From Novosphingobium lindaniclasticum LE124 (GTDB lineage: Bacteria; Pseudomonadota; Alphaproteobacteria; Sphingomonadales; Sphingomonadaceae), in assembly GCF_000445125.1 (NCBI RefSeq), contig NZ_ATHL01000056.1:1-53172 (forward strand): a stretch of 53,172 bases of DNA, in the 5' to 3' direction. The position numbers and the translations under genes were made by a program. The notes below the pieces were generated by a model. The model saw only the letters and a program-made list of their open reading frames with translations. It was not told the DNA's origin and searched no databases. The stretch's first letter is position 1; every line of letters begins with the position of its first letter. Shown here piece after piece: positions 28,853 through 38,155 of the stretch.

Positions 28853-30310
28853 TTACTCGTGCCAGGTGACGCCGTCGCGCTCGGCGAGGGCGATGGCGGC
28901 GGAGGGGCCCCAGCTTCCGGCGGTATAGGTCCGGGGCTCCTGAGCCTGGCCTTCCCACTCGGCACGAATGGCGTCGATCCATTCCCACTGCGCTTCCACC
29001 TCGTCGCGGCGGACGAACAGCGTCTGCTCGCCCTCGATCAGATCCAGCAGCAGGCGTTCGTAGGCGATGCGGCGCTGCGGCCCGGCGAAAGCGTCGGGCA
29101 TTGCGATGTCGAGCGGGATCGAGCGCAGGCCGAAGCCGTTGCGGTCCAGCCCAGGCACTTTGGCCATGAGCGAGAGCGTGATGTTCTCGCTGGGCTGGAT
29201 GCCGATGACCAGGCGGTTGGGGACCGTGCGGGCGCCGCGACCGTGGAATATCGAGTGCGGCACGTCGCGAAACTGGACGACGATCTCGGTCGTGCGCTTG
29301 GGCAGGCGCTTGCCGGTGCGCAAGTAGAAGGGCACGCCCTGCCAGCGCCAGTTGTCGATATGCGCCTTGATGGCGACGAACGTCTCGGTATTGGAATCCC
29401 TGCCCAGTTCGTCGTCATAGCCCGGCACGGCCTGGCCGCCGATGGCCCCGGCGCGGTACTGGCCGGTCACCGTCTCGTTTGTCGACACCTTGCGCAGCGA
29501 GCGAAGGATCTTGACCTTCTCGTCGCGGACGCTGGTAGCGTCGTAGCTGACCGGCGGCTCCATCGCGACGAGCGCGAGCAGCTGGAGCATGTGGTTCTGC
29601 ACCATGTCGCGCAGCGCGCCGGAATCGTCATAGTAGGCCACGCGCGATTCCAGGCCGACTGTCTCGGCCACGGTGATCTGCACATGATCGATATGCGCGG
29701 CGTTCCACAGCGGCTCGAACATCAGGTTGGCGAAGCGCAGCGCCAAGAGGTTCTGGACCGTTTCCTTGCCCAGGTAATGATCGATGCGGAAGATGCGGTC
29801 TTCGGGGAAGGCGCGGGCGACGGCGTCGTTGATCACCTTGCTCGACGCAAGATCGACGCCCAGCGGCTTTTCCAGGCCGATCCGCACGTTGTCCCCGGCA
29901 AGGCCGCTCGCCTGGAGGCCGCGAATGGTGGGTTCGAACAGGCTGGGCGCGGTGGAGAGGAAGATCGAGAGCCCGTCCTTCGGCTCGCCCACTTTGGCGG
30001 CCAGGGCGTTGAAGCCTTCCATCTGGTTGGCGTCGAGCGTCTGGTAGGACAGGCGGTTGAGGAACCGCGCCATGCCGCCGCGCCGTTCTGCAGGCAGGAA
30101 CTGTTCGAGCGATTCCCGCGCGAAATTGCGGAATTCCGCATCGTCGTGGTCGGAACGGGCAGTACCGACGATCTCGATCTTGGGATCGAGCAGGCCTTCG
30201 GCATCGAGCGCGCAGAGCGAAGGAAGAAGCATGCGGCGCGAAAGATCGCCGGTGGCACCGAACAGAAGCAGGCGGTCGGACGTGAATGGGGCCGAAATCG
30301 AATTGGTCAC
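28853..30310 (-). CDS. zwf: glucose-6-phosphate 1-dehydrogenase
   Basis: Oxidises glucose 6-phosphate to 6-phosphogluconolactone with NADP or NAD. It has 485 residues, as usual. The N-terminal Rossmann motif LLLFGATGDLSRRMLLPSL, the catalytic signature RIDHYLGKETVQNLLALRF, and the substrate site region GVPFYLRTGKRLPK are all present. The lactonase (pgl) is not seen in the window. It starts with GTG at 30310; the 355-bp region upstream, shared with the divergent phoR, must contain its promoter. It has the same direction as edd and probably belongs to the same regulon. Confidence 0.97.
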   Translation of the reverse strand: MTNSISAPFTSDRLLLFGATGDLSRRMLLPSLCALDAEGLLDPKIEIVGTARSDHDDAEFRNFARESLEQFLPAERRGGMARFLNRLSYQTLDANQMEGFNALAAKVGEPKDGLSIFLSTAPSLFEPTIRGLQASGLAGDNVRIGLEKPLGVDLASSKVINDAVARAFPEDRIFRIDHYLGKETVQNLLALRFANLMFEPLWNAAHIDHVQITVAETVGLESRVAYYDDSGALRDMVQNHMLQLLALVAMEPPVSYDATSVRDEKVKILRSLRKVSTNETVTGQYRAGAIGGQAVPGYDDELGRDSNTETFVAIKAHIDNWRWQGVPFYLRTGKRLPKRTTEIVVQFRDVPHSIFHGRGARTVPNRLVIGIQPSENITLSLMAKVPGLDRNGFGLRSIPLDIAMPDAFAGPQRRIAYERLLLDLIEGEQTLFVRRDEVEAQWEWIDAIRAEWEGQAQEPRTYTAGSWGPSAAIALAERDGVTWHE

Positions 30311-30666
30311 TGGGCGCAGTCCACCTTCTGGGGGGTTATCCCCTATGGGTCATTTTCCGCCGGAATCGACGGGCTCCTCCTCCTGTGCGTTCCCATCATG
30401 CGCCCCGCGAGGAATAGATGCCTCTTCGCGGTTGCAGCATGACACGAACTGCGTGCGCCGTGCTAGGCGAGAGCGCGCCAAACCTCAACCTCGTTTGCAC
30501 GGATTGATCCCGGGCTCCGCCCCGCATACGTATTTAGAACCGTAGCGGAGGCGATTTTCCGCAAGTTCCTTGCGGCGGCGTCTTTGTCCTGACGCTCGGT
30601 ACGGGCATGGGACAGGATCGGCATCCGTGCAAAAGCGGCTGCGGCGAAGGATAGAAGGCGAAAAGC
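30311..30666. other. intergenic region between zwf and phoR
   Basis: 355 bases between divergent genes. No gene is supported, and no TGTCA pair with 11-bp spacing is seen, unlike the other phosphate genes. It should hold the zwf and phoR promoters. Confidence 0.5.
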
Positions 30667-31665
30667 ATGGCCGGTGACGGCGTCCACCTCCTCGAACATC
30701 TCCAGACCCCGGCGATGATGGTCTCGCGCGGGCAAGTGCGCTTCGCCAACGGCGCGGCGCGGGGCCTGCTCGGCGCCCATATCGTCGGGCAGGACGTGCG
30801 CATCGCCATCCGCGAACCCCGCGCGGTCGCCGCGATCCTCAGCGACGAAGGCGGAATCGCCCGCGTCAGCGGCTTGTCCACCGGCGGCAGCGTCTGGGAA
30901 GTGGACTGCCGGGTGGTCTCGCCGATCGACCGGCTGGTCAGCCTCTACGACCTCTCGGAGCGGGTCAGCGTCGCCAAGTCGCACGCCGATTTCGTTGCCA
31001 ATGCCAGCCACGAACTGCGCACGCCGCTGGCCAACGTGCTCGGCTATGTCGAGACGCTGCACAACCCCAAGGCCGGCGGCGACGAGAGCGTGCGCACCCG
31101 CTTCCTCGACACCATCCGCCACGAGGCGCAGCGCATGCAGGCCCTGATCTCCGACCTCATGTCGCTTTCGCGGATCGAGGCGGTGAAGCACGAAGTTCCC
31201 TCCGAGAAGGTGGAAATGGTGGCGCTGGCGCGGGAAGTCGCGGGCGAGACGCGCGGCGATGCGCAGATCTCGGTCGAATCGAATTGCCCTCAGGCGGTAG
31301 TGACCGGCGATCGCGGCCAACTGGCGCAAGTGCTGCGCAACCTCATCGACAATTCGCTGAAATACGGCAAGCAGGGTGGGCCGGTGGACGTCAGCCTGGA
31401 ATCAACGCCGACCGGCTGGGTGCTGGTGACGGTACAGGACCACGGCGAAGGCATCGCGCCCGAGCACCTGCCGCGCGTGACCGAGCGCTTCTACCGCGCC
31501 GACACCAGTCGCAGCCGCATGGTCGGCGGCACCGGGCTGGGGCTTTCGATCGTCAAGCACATCGTCGAGCGCCATCGCGGCCGCTTCGATATCGACAGCC
31601 GGCCGGGGCAAGGCACCACCGCCTCGCTGATGCTGCCGCTGCGCAAGGACGAGGCGGCAGGATGA
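30667..31665 (+). CDS. phoR: PhoR-like phosphate-responsive sensor histidine kinase without membrane segments
   Basis: A 332-residue histidine kinase, the likely partner of PhoB at 38848. A short PAS-like N-terminus (residues about 10-90, QTPAMMVSRGQVRFANGAAR) leads to the HisKA domain with the phosphorylated His in FVANASHELRTPLANVLGY. The ATP domain has the N box RNLIDNSLKYG, the F box ERFYRAD and the G box GGTGLGLSIVKH. The sequence matches PhoR closely, yet there is no transmembrane stretch at the start, while classical PhoR has one or two. It must therefore be reached through PstB/PhoU from the cytosol. It is separated from pst by the porin gene on the other strand. Confidence 0.88.
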   Translation: MAGDGVHLLEHLQTPAMMVSRGQVRFANGAARGLLGAHIVGQDVRIAIREPRAVAAILSDEGGIARVSGLSTGGSVWEVDCRVVSPIDRLVSLYDLSERVSVAKSHADFVANASHELRTPLANVLGYVETLHNPKAGGDESVRTRFLDTIRHEAQRMQALISDLMSLSRIEAVKHEVPSEKVEMVALAREVAGETRGDAQISVESNCPQAVVTGDRGQLAQVLRNLIDNSLKYGKQGGPVDVSLESTPTGWVLVTVQDHGEGIAPEHLPRVTERFYRADTSRSRMVGGTGLGLSIVKHIVERHRGRFDIDSRPGQGTTASLMLPLRKDEAAG

Positions 31666-31720
31666 GCGGGCGGGGTGAGGCGGCGGGGTGAGCGGGCGGG
31701 GACCAGGGTCGGTCGCCACG

Positions 31721-31731
31721 CCCCCCCCCCC
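31721..31731. repeat. run of 11 C residues between phoR and the porin gene
   Basis: A homopolymer in the 70-bp gap between convergent stop codons, preceded by near-repeats of GAGCGGGCGGGG. It is non-coding, five bases from the porin stop. Its length is easily misread by sequencing. Confidence 0.8.
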
Positions 31732-31735
31732 GAAC

Positions 31736-33187
31736 TCAGAAGTCCAGTTCGAACCGCGTGCCCACGACTTGCGCATCGTAGTCGGTCTTGCCCGAAGGCA
31801 GGGCTTTGGCGCCGGTGTAGTCCATCAGCGCATAGTTCACGTTGAAGCGCAGGTTCTGGATCGGCTCCCAGACGAGCGCCGCGATGTAGCCGTTCTGGGT
31901 GCCGCCGCGAATGTCCTTGTCGTTGAGGTCCAGCCAGTCGTAGCGCAAGCTCAGGAGCAGCGAGCCGAGGCCGCCTTCGCCCAGGGGACGGGCCGGCTTC
32001 TCGACGCGGAAGATGCCTTCCTTGTAGCCGCGATGGTCGCCCTTGGTGAGGAACAGACCGGTCTCGGCATAGGCGCCCCGGAAGGTGACGGTGGAGGCGT
32101 CGACGCGGTTGGCGGTCAGCATGTGATACTCCGCCGCCGCATGCCAGCGGCCGCGAATGGCCGCGAACTCGAGGCCGTAGTGGTCTTCTTCGGAGACGTT
32201 CATCACCGGCGTGCCGATCAGGCGCGTATTGGTGGAATGGACGTAAGGGCGTTGGCGGTAGCGGGTTTCGCTGTCCGCCAGCCGGCCGAGACGGCGGTAA
32301 TGCGCCGAGCCGCCGAAGTGAAGCTGAAGATCGCCTAGCTTGGGCGCGAAGACCAGGCGCCCGTCGAGGCCGTAGCTGTTGTTCTCGTCGCCGCCGTCCA
32401 CGCCGTCGCCGTCGTTGGCGAGGGCGCCGATATCGTCGGTGAACACGCCCGCCTGCGCCAGCCAGGGGCCCTTGCCGTACTGGAAGGCGAGGCCGAGGCG
32501 GCGCTCGAAGTTGAAGGCGTCGGTGAAGGCGGCGCGCTCCATCACGCTGCCGCTCGTATCGCCGGTCAGTTCGTCGAGCGACTGGAACGAGTTCTGGTTG
32601 CCCAGCCGGATCTGCCAGGGACCGGTGTGATAGCCGACATAAGTGTCGACGAGATCGACCGCGTTGTCCGACAGTTCGAGCTCCAGCTTGTAGTCGAACC
32701 CGGCGCCCAGCGCCCCTTCCGCGCCAAGCCGGATACGGCGCGCCTCGTTGGAGAAGCCCAGGCCCTTGTCGTCCAGGCTCTTGGGGGCCTTGACGTAGTT
32801 GGCGTCGGCCTGGATGCGGCCCTTGACCTTGAACAGGCGGTCGCCCTGCGCGAACTGCGGGCTGCCTTTCCAGTCGATGGCGGTATCGTCCTTGCTCTTG
32901 CCGTCCTTGTTGCTGCCGTCCTTGTTCTTGGCGGGCTTTGCGGCGGCGGGAGCGGCCGGGGCTGCGGCAAGCGGCGGCGTTCCGGCTGGCGCGGGAGCTT
33001 CAGGCGCGGCGCCGGCGGCAGGCGCGGCGGCGTTCAGCCGGGCCTCCATCGCTTCCATCTGGGCTTTCATCGTACGGATCTGCGCGCGCAGCGCTTCGGC
33101 TTCTTCCGCCGAGATCGCCTGCGCTCTTGCGCTCGAGGCGGACAGGACGACGGCGAGGGCCGTCGCGCAGGCGAGAGTGAGACGCAT
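31736..33187 (-). CDS. OprP/OprO-type phosphate-selective porin
   Basis: A 483-residue outer-membrane porin of the phosphate-selective family. The signal peptide is MRLTLACATALAVVLSASSARA. A short coiled coil follows (EALRAQIRTMKAQMEAMEARL), then an Ala/Pro and Lys/Asp-rich linker, and a C-terminal 16-strand barrel ending in a Phe (VGTRFELDF), the mark of outer-membrane proteins. Conserved parts include RIQADANYVKAPK, RRIRLGAEGALGAGFDYKLEL and YVGYHTGPWQIRLGNQN. The ATG at 33187 has AAGGAG ten bases before it. Pho-type half-sites start 66 bp upstream, so phosphate starvation very likely induces it. Confidence 0.92.
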   Translation of the reverse strand: MRLTLACATALAVVLSASSARAQAISAEEAEALRAQIRTMKAQMEAMEARLNAAAPAAGAAPEAPAPAGTPPLAAAPAAPAAAKPAKNKDGSNKDGKSKDDTAIDWKGSPQFAQGDRLFKVKGRIQADANYVKAPKSLDDKGLGFSNEARRIRLGAEGALGAGFDYKLELELSDNAVDLVDTYVGYHTGPWQIRLGNQNSFQSLDELTGDTSGSVMERAAFTDAFNFERRLGLAFQYGKGPWLAQAGVFTDDIGALANDGDGVDGGDENNSYGLDGRLVFAPKLGDLQLHFGGSAHYRRLGRLADSETRYRQRPYVHSTNTRLIGTPVMNVSEEDHYGLEFAAIRGRWHAAAEYHMLTANRVDASTVTFRGAYAETGLFLTKGDHRGYKEGIFRVEKPARPLGEGGLGSLLLSLRYDWLDLNDKDIRGGTQNGYIAALVWEPIQNLRFNVNYALMDYTGAKALPSGKTDYDAQVVGTRFELDF

Positions 33188-33252
33188 ATCGGGCATTCTC
33201 CTTGGCGCTGCACACAAGTGCCGGGCGCGACGAGGGCCGACTATTTCGGTTC

Positions 33253-33300
33253 AATGACAGTTTGATGACTGATGTGACTGCGAATATGACGAATATGACG
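33253..33300 (-). promoter_or_regulatory. Pho box array upstream of the phosphate porin
   Basis: Read on the minus strand, the PhoB half-site GTCAT/GTCAC occurs five times: plus-strand ATGAC/GTGAC starts at 33254, 33265, 33274, 33286 and 33295. The pair nearest the gene has the proper 11-bp period (CAGTCATCAAACTGTCATT). It lies 66 bp from the porin start, a normal promoter position. Confidence 0.8.
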
Positions 33301-33904
33301 ATGCTCTTGGCGTGTTCAGCAGGCTTTTTCTATTCGTACCGGCACGGACGGACAGGGCCGAACGACGGCGATCGGCACGGTTTCTCAGCCACGTCTTCAT
33401 CAAGGCCACGCGTAAGCCTTTCTCATTGCTCGGAACTTGGATCGGATGACGGCTCCGCTACTCCATCGAGTCGCGGAAGAGTGTCTCATCGGCCTCTATG
33501 GGAAACAATCCCGACACGCTTTATGGCACCGCGAAGATTACGCGGTATGCAGGTTTCTGTTCGCGACGGAATGAAGTCCGAATGTTGCTGGAAGGGCGGC
33601 GCGGACACGCGAGACCTGCGCGTGGGCCTTCGAGCCTGCCGTTGTTCGCCGCATCGGGCATAGATGCCCCGGCAGACAGTCGTCGACGGTCAGTTGCGGA
33701 CACCTGACGAAAAAGGGCGCTCGCGGTTTCCACCCCCTGTCGCCGTCGGAATGGCGGCCGGAACGTCGCAAACGGCGGGCAGCACACTTGCTCCCAAACC
33801 GCGACTCGCATCGTCGTATAATTGTCATGTTCTTGCTCCGCGAACCCTCCGGACCTCATTTCGATCCAAGGAAAACGCACGGATTTGCGCGGTTTGGCGA
33901 GTTA
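33301..33904. other. gap without a supported gene between the porin and pstS
   Basis: About 600 bases of lower GC content. Short frames exist on both strands, but their translations are rich in Arg, Ser and Pro and look random, and none has a good ribosome-binding site. I see no clear hairpin-plus-T-run or tRNA. A small RNA cannot be excluded. Confidence 0.5.
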
Positions 33905-33933
33905 TGTCACTTTCCTGTCATAGAAGTGTCATT
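33905..33933 (+). promoter_or_regulatory. Pho box of the pst operon
   Basis: Three half-sites in exact 11-bp spacing: TGTCAC at 33905, TGTCAT at 33916 and TGTCAT at 33927. The last two form CTGTCATAGAAGTGTCATT, nearly the textbook Pho box. It ends 48 bp before the pstS start. Confidence 0.93.
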
Positions 33934-33980
33934 CTACCCCAATAGGGGCGTCGCAGAGAGAAACCCAAGGGGTTAAGACC

Positions 33981-35024
33981 ATGCGTTCGACCAAGACCAT
34001 CATCTTCGCTGCCGCTTCCGTCCTCGCTCTGAGCGCCTGCGGCGGCTCGGGCGGTTCGGGCGCGGGTTCGCGCGATTTCGTGCGGGCCGTCGGCTCCTCC
34101 ACCGTCTATCCCTTCGCCACTGCCGTGGCCGAGCAGACGGCCAAGGCGGGCGGCAAGTCGCCGGTGATCGAGTCGACCGGCACGGGTGCGGGCATGAAGC
34201 TGTTCTGCGCCGGCGTCGGCGCGCAGCATCCCGATATCGAGAACGCCTCGCGCCGGATCAAGAAGTCCGAGTTCGAGGAATGCCAGAAGAACGGCGTGAC
34301 CGAGATCGTCGAGATCCAGGTCGGCATCGACGGCATCGCCTTCGCCGAGGGCAAGAACGGCCCCAACATGAAGCTGACCCCGGTGGACATCTACAAGGCG
34401 CTGGCCGCCAATCCCTTCGGCAAGCCGAACACCGCCAAGACCTGGAAGGACGTGAACCCGTCGCTCCCGGCCGAACCGATCCTGGTCTACGGCCCGCCCT
34501 CCACCTCCGGCACGCGCGACGCGCTCAAGGAACTGATCCTCGAAGCGGGCTGCAAGACCGACGCTGCCACCAAGGCCCTCAAGGACAGCGACAAGGACAA
34601 GTACGAGGCGACCTGCCACGACATCCGCGAGGACGGTCCCTATGTGGACGCCGGCGAGAATGACAACCTGATCGTGCAGAAGATCTCGCAGAACCCGAAG
34701 GCCATCGGCATCTTCGGCTTCTCGTTCCTGGAATCGAACATGGGCACGATCAAGGGCATCCCGATGTCCGGCATCGAGCCGACTTATGCCTCGATCTCGG
34801 ATTTTTCGTACCCCGGCGCCCGTCCGCTCTACATCTACGTGAAGAAGCAGCACCTCGCCCCGATCAAGGGTCTCCAGGCCTATGTCGCCGAATGGGCCAA
34901 GTCGTGGGGCCCGGATGGCGCACTGAAGGCCAAGGGCATGGTGATCTCGCCCGAGGACGTTCGCGCCAAGAGCGCCGACATCGTCGCCAAGATGACCCCG
35001 CTCGATCCCGCGGTTCTGAAGTAA
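33981..35024 (+). CDS. pstS: phosphate ABC transporter, phosphate-binding lipoprotein
   Basis: Periplasmic receptor that captures phosphate for PstCAB. The 347-residue protein starts with a lipoprotein signal peptide (FAAASVLALSACGG, lipobox LSAC with Cys at residue 20), so it is membrane-anchored. A Gly/Ser linker leads to the binding protein. The phosphate site shows AVGSSTVYPFATAVAE, STGTGAGMKLFC and PPSTSGTRDALKEL. First gene of pstSCAB-phoUB under the Pho box at 33905-33933; an AAGGGG-type ribosome-binding site precedes the ATG. Confidence 0.96.
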   Translation: MRSTKTIIFAAASVLALSACGGSGGSGAGSRDFVRAVGSSTVYPFATAVAEQTAKAGGKSPVIESTGTGAGMKLFCAGVGAQHPDIENASRRIKKSEFEECQKNGVTEIVEIQVGIDGIAFAEGKNGPNMKLTPVDIYKALAANPFGKPNTAKTWKDVNPSLPAEPILVYGPPSTSGTRDALKELILEAGCKTDAATKALKDSDKDKYEATCHDIREDGPYVDAGENDNLIVQKISQNPKAIGIFGFSFLESNMGTIKGIPMSGIEPTYASISDFSYPGARPLYIYVKKQHLAPIKGLQAYVAEWAKSWGPDGALKAKGMVISPEDVRAKSADIVAKMTPLDPAVLK

Positions 35025-35061
35025 GCCCTTTCGGGGGCAGGGACGCAAAGGGCGGCCATTC

Positions 35062-36435
35062 ATGATTCTCACCGGAGTTCTTCTGGCCGTTCTCGGCCTC
35101 GGTCTCGTCGGCTGGTTCGCCGCACGGGGCCGGGCCCGGCTGCTCCATACCGGCCGCGGCTCGATCCATTCGATGCCGGGCTACCACGCCTGGCACGTCG
35201 CGCTGTGGATCGTCTTTCCGGCGCTGATCGCCTGGGGGGCATGGCAGGCGATCATGCCGGGCCTCGTCGACGGGGCGGTCATGGCCGACCCCGTAGCGGC
35301 GCAGCTTCCTGCTGACGCCATGAGCCGCGCGGCGATCCTCTCCGAAGCCAAGTCCATCGCCGACAATCCCGATGCGGTCGCCTTCAACCCGCTGGCGAAC
35401 ACGCTGGCCGGGCCGGTGCGTGACGCCCATGGCCGCTTCGGCCTGATCGGCGCGCTGCTGGTGGCGATCGTGGCCGTCGCGGGCGGGGGCTGGGCCTTCA
35501 CCCGCATCCGCGCGAACTTCCCGGCGCGCACCCGCGTCGAACGCGGCGTGCTGGGACTGCTGCTGGTCGCCTCGCTCATGGCGATCCTGACCACTTTCGG
35601 CATCGTCGCTTCGCTGGTGTTCGAAGCGGGCATGTTCTTCAAGGACGTCTCGCCGATCGACTTCCTCACCGGCCTGCACTGGTCGCCGGGCTCCGCGCGA
35701 GGCGACAACCTGGGCGACAGCTTCGGCGCGGTGCCACTGTTCTGGGGCACGATCTACATCGGCGCGATCATCGCCATGATCGTGGCGATCCCGCTCGGCC
35801 TGATGAGCGCGATCTACCTGACGCAATATGCCACGCCGACGATCCGCAAGTGGCTGAAACCCATGCTGGAAATCCTCGCGGGCATTCCCACGGTGGTCTA
35901 CGGCTACTTCGCCGCGCTGACCGTGGCGCCGATCTTCCGCGACTTCGCGGCCTCGCTCGGCATGGCCAACCCCTCGACCGAAAGCGCGCTGGCCGCCGGT
36001 GTGGTGATGGGCGTGATGATCATTCCCTTCGTCTCCTCGATGGCCGACGACGCGCTCGCCGCCGTCCCCCGCGCGATGAGCGACGGCTCGCTGGCGCTCG
36101 GCGCCACCAAGTCGGAAACGATCAAGAAAGTGCTGCTCCCCGCCGCGCTTCCGGGCATCGTCGCGGGCGTGATGCTGGCGATCAGCCGCGCCATCGGCGA
36201 GACCATGATCGTGGTCATGGCCGCCGGTGCCGCCGCCAACCTTTCCGCGAACCCCTTCGCCTCGATGACCACCGTCACCTACCAGATTGTCCAGATGCTG
36301 ACCGGCGACCAGGAGTTCAACAGCCCCAAGACGCTCTCCGCCTTCGCGCTGGGCCTGGTGCTCTTCATCGTCACCCTCATCCTCAACATCATCGCCCTTC
36401 GCGTGGTGAAGCGCTTCCGGGAAGCTTATGAGTAA
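35062..36435 (+). CDS. pstC: phosphate ABC transporter permease PstC
   Basis: Inner-membrane channel subunit of the phosphate importer. With 457 residues it has an N-terminal extension of about 150 residues with two or three extra membrane segments (ILTGVLLAVLGLGLVGWFAA, HVALWIVFPALIAWGAW), seen in many alphaproteobacterial PstC. The core has the BPD permease fold with GTIYIGAIIAMIVAIPLGL and the coupling loop ALGATKSETIKKVLLPAALPG. It overlaps pstA by 8 bp. Confidence 0.95.
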   Translation: MILTGVLLAVLGLGLVGWFAARGRARLLHTGRGSIHSMPGYHAWHVALWIVFPALIAWGAWQAIMPGLVDGAVMADPVAAQLPADAMSRAAILSEAKSIADNPDAVAFNPLANTLAGPVRDAHGRFGLIGALLVAIVAVAGGGWAFTRIRANFPARTRVERGVLGLLLVASLMAILTTFGIVASLVFEAGMFFKDVSPIDFLTGLHWSPGSARGDNLGDSFGAVPLFWGTIYIGAIIAMIVAIPLGLMSAIYLTQYATPTIRKWLKPMLEILAGIPTVVYGYFAALTVAPIFRDFAASLGMANPSTESALAAGVVMGVMIIPFVSSMADDALAAVPRAMSDGSLALGATKSETIKKVLLPAALPGIVAGVMLAISRAIGETMIVVMAAGAAANLSANPFASMTTVTYQIVQMLTGDQEFNSPKTLSAFALGLVLFIVTLILNIIALRVVKRFREAYE

Positions 36436-37360
36436 CGCATCTCTCAGTGCCGCGCGCGATGGTAATGCCCCCTTGGGCAACGCACGCTGGCAAACGCCGG
36501 AGGCCCTGCGCCGGATTTCCCGCCGCAACGCCGCCGAACGCCGCTTCAAGCTGATCGGCCTCGGCGCGATCGTCCTCAGCCTCGCCTTCCTGGCGCTGCT
36601 GCTGGTGATCATGCTGAAGAACGGCCTGGGCGGTTTGGACTGGAGCTTTCTGTCCGGCTCGGATTCCACCGATCCCGATATCGCGGGCGTCTGGGGCGCG
36701 GCCAAGGGCTCGCTGCTGACGATGGCCGTCACCCTGCTGCTCTCGTTCCCGATGGGCGTGCTGGCGGCGATCTACCTCGAGGAATTCGCTCCGCGCAGCC
36801 GCTGGATCGAATGGGTCGAGGTCTCGATCAACAACCTTGCCGCGGTGCCCTCGATCATCTTCGGCCTGCTCGGCCTGGCGGTGTTCATCAATACCCTGGG
36901 CATGCCGCGCTCCTCGCCGCTGGTCGGCGGGCTGACGCTGGCGCTGATGACGATGCCGGTCATCGTCATCTCCGGCCGCAACGCGATCAAGGCGGTCCCC
37001 CCCTCGATCCGCGATGCGGCCCTCGCGATCGGCGCCAGCAAGATGCAGACCGTGTTCCACCACGTCCTGCCGCTCGCGCTGCCGGGCATTCTCACCGGCA
37101 CCATCATCGGCATGGCCCGCGCCCTCGGTGAAACCGCGCCGCTGCTGATGATCGGCATGCGCGCCTTCGTCGTCACTCCGCCGGGCGGGATCACCGACCC
37201 TTCCAGCGTGCTGCCGATGCAGATCTTCCTGTGGTCCGACGAAATCGATACGGGCTTCGTCCAGAACACCTCCGCCGCCATCATCGTTCTGCTGGTCTTC
37301 CTGTTGGCGATGAACGGCCTTGCAATCTACCTTCGAAACAAGTTCGAAGTGCGCTGGTAG
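36428..37360 (+). CDS. pstA: phosphate ABC transporter permease PstA
   Basis: Second membrane subunit of the phosphate importer, 310 residues with about six membrane segments. Typical parts are [59 protein letters not shown] and the ABC-coupling loop [20 protein letters not shown]. It begins inside the pstC end and is followed 5 bp later by pstB. Confidence 0.95.
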   Translation: MSNASLSAARDGNAPLGNARWQTPEALRRISRRNAAERRFKLIGLGAIVLSLAFLALLLVIMLKNGLGGLDWSFLSGSDSTDPDIAGVWGAAKGSLLTMAVTLLLSFPMGVLAAIYLEEFAPRSRWIEWVEVSINNLAAVPSIIFGLLGLAVFINTLGMPRSSPLVGGLTLALMTMPVIVISGRNAIKAVPPSIRDAALAIGASKMQTVFHHVLPLALPGILTGTIIGMARALGETAPLLMIGMRAFVVTPPGGITDPSSVLPMQIFLWSDEIDTGFVQNTSAAIIVLLVFLLAMNGLAIYLRNKFEVRW

Positions 37361-37364
37361 AGAT

Positions 37365-38126
37365 ATGACAAACTCCAAACTCACGGCTCGTAACGTCGAC
37401 GTGTTCTACGGCCAGAAGAAGGCCATCAACAACGTCTCGATCGAGATCGACAACGGCATCGTCACTGCTTTCATCGGCCCTTCGGGTTGCGGCAAGTCCA
37501 CGTTCCTGCGCTCGCTGAACCGCATGAACGACACCATCGCCGACGCCCGCGTCACCGGCGAGATCCTGCTCGACGGCGAGGATATCTACGCCGCCGCGAT
37601 GGATCCGGTCGCCCTGCGCGCCCGGGTGGGCATGGTGTTCCAGAAGCCCAATCCGTTCCCCAAGTCGATCTACGAGAACATCGCCTACGGCCCGCGCATC
37701 CACGGGCTGGCGCCCGCGAAAGCGGACCTCGACGGGATCATCGAAAGCTCGCTGACCAAGGCGGGCCTGTGGGACGAAGTGAAGGATCGCCTGAACGAGC
37801 CCGGCACTGCCCTGTCGGGCGGCCAGCAGCAGCGCCTGTGCATCGCCCGCGCCATCGCCGTCAGCCCCGAAGTGATCCTGATGGACGAGCCGTGCTCCGC
37901 GCTCGACCCGATCGCCACCGCGCGAATCGAGGAACTGATCGACGAGCTGAAGGAAAGCTTCGCCATCGTCATCGTCACCCACTCGATGCAGCAGGCGGCC
38001 CGCGTCTCGCAGCGCACGGCGTTCTTCCACCTCGGCAACCTGGTGGAATACGGCGACACGAGCCAGATCTTCACCACGCCCCGCGAGGAGAAGACCAAGG
38101 ACTACATTACCGGTCGCTACGGCTGA
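37365..38126 (+). CDS. pstB: phosphate ABC transporter ATP-binding protein
   Basis: ATPase of the phosphate importer, 253 residues. Walker [19 protein letters not shown], the Q loop [16 protein letters not shown], the signature [15 protein letters not shown], Walker [14 protein letters not shown] and the switch His in IVTHSMQQA are all intact. It also passes the phosphate signal to PhoU and PhoR. The ATG at 37365, 5 bp after pstA, is the natural start, as [20 protein letters not shown] matches the family N-terminus. Confidence 0.97.
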   Translation: MTNSKLTARNVDVFYGQKKAINNVSIEIDNGIVTAFIGPSGCGKSTFLRSLNRMNDTIADARVTGEILLDGEDIYAAAMDPVALRARVGMVFQKPNPFPKSIYENIAYGPRIHGLAPAKADLDGIIESSLTKAGLWDEVKDRLNEPGTALSGGQQQRLCIARAIAVSPEVILMDEPCSALDPIATARIEELIDELKESFAIVIVTHSMQQAARVSQRTAFFHLGNLVEYGDTSQIFTTPREEKTKDYITGRYG

Positions 38127-38155
38127 CGGCGAAGACAGGGAACAGGACAAGAGCC

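Noticed and set aside
33521..33880. Minus-strand frame of 119 codons in the porin-pstS gap
   Set aside because: Arg/Ser/Pro-rich random-looking product, no ribosome-binding site, no domain.
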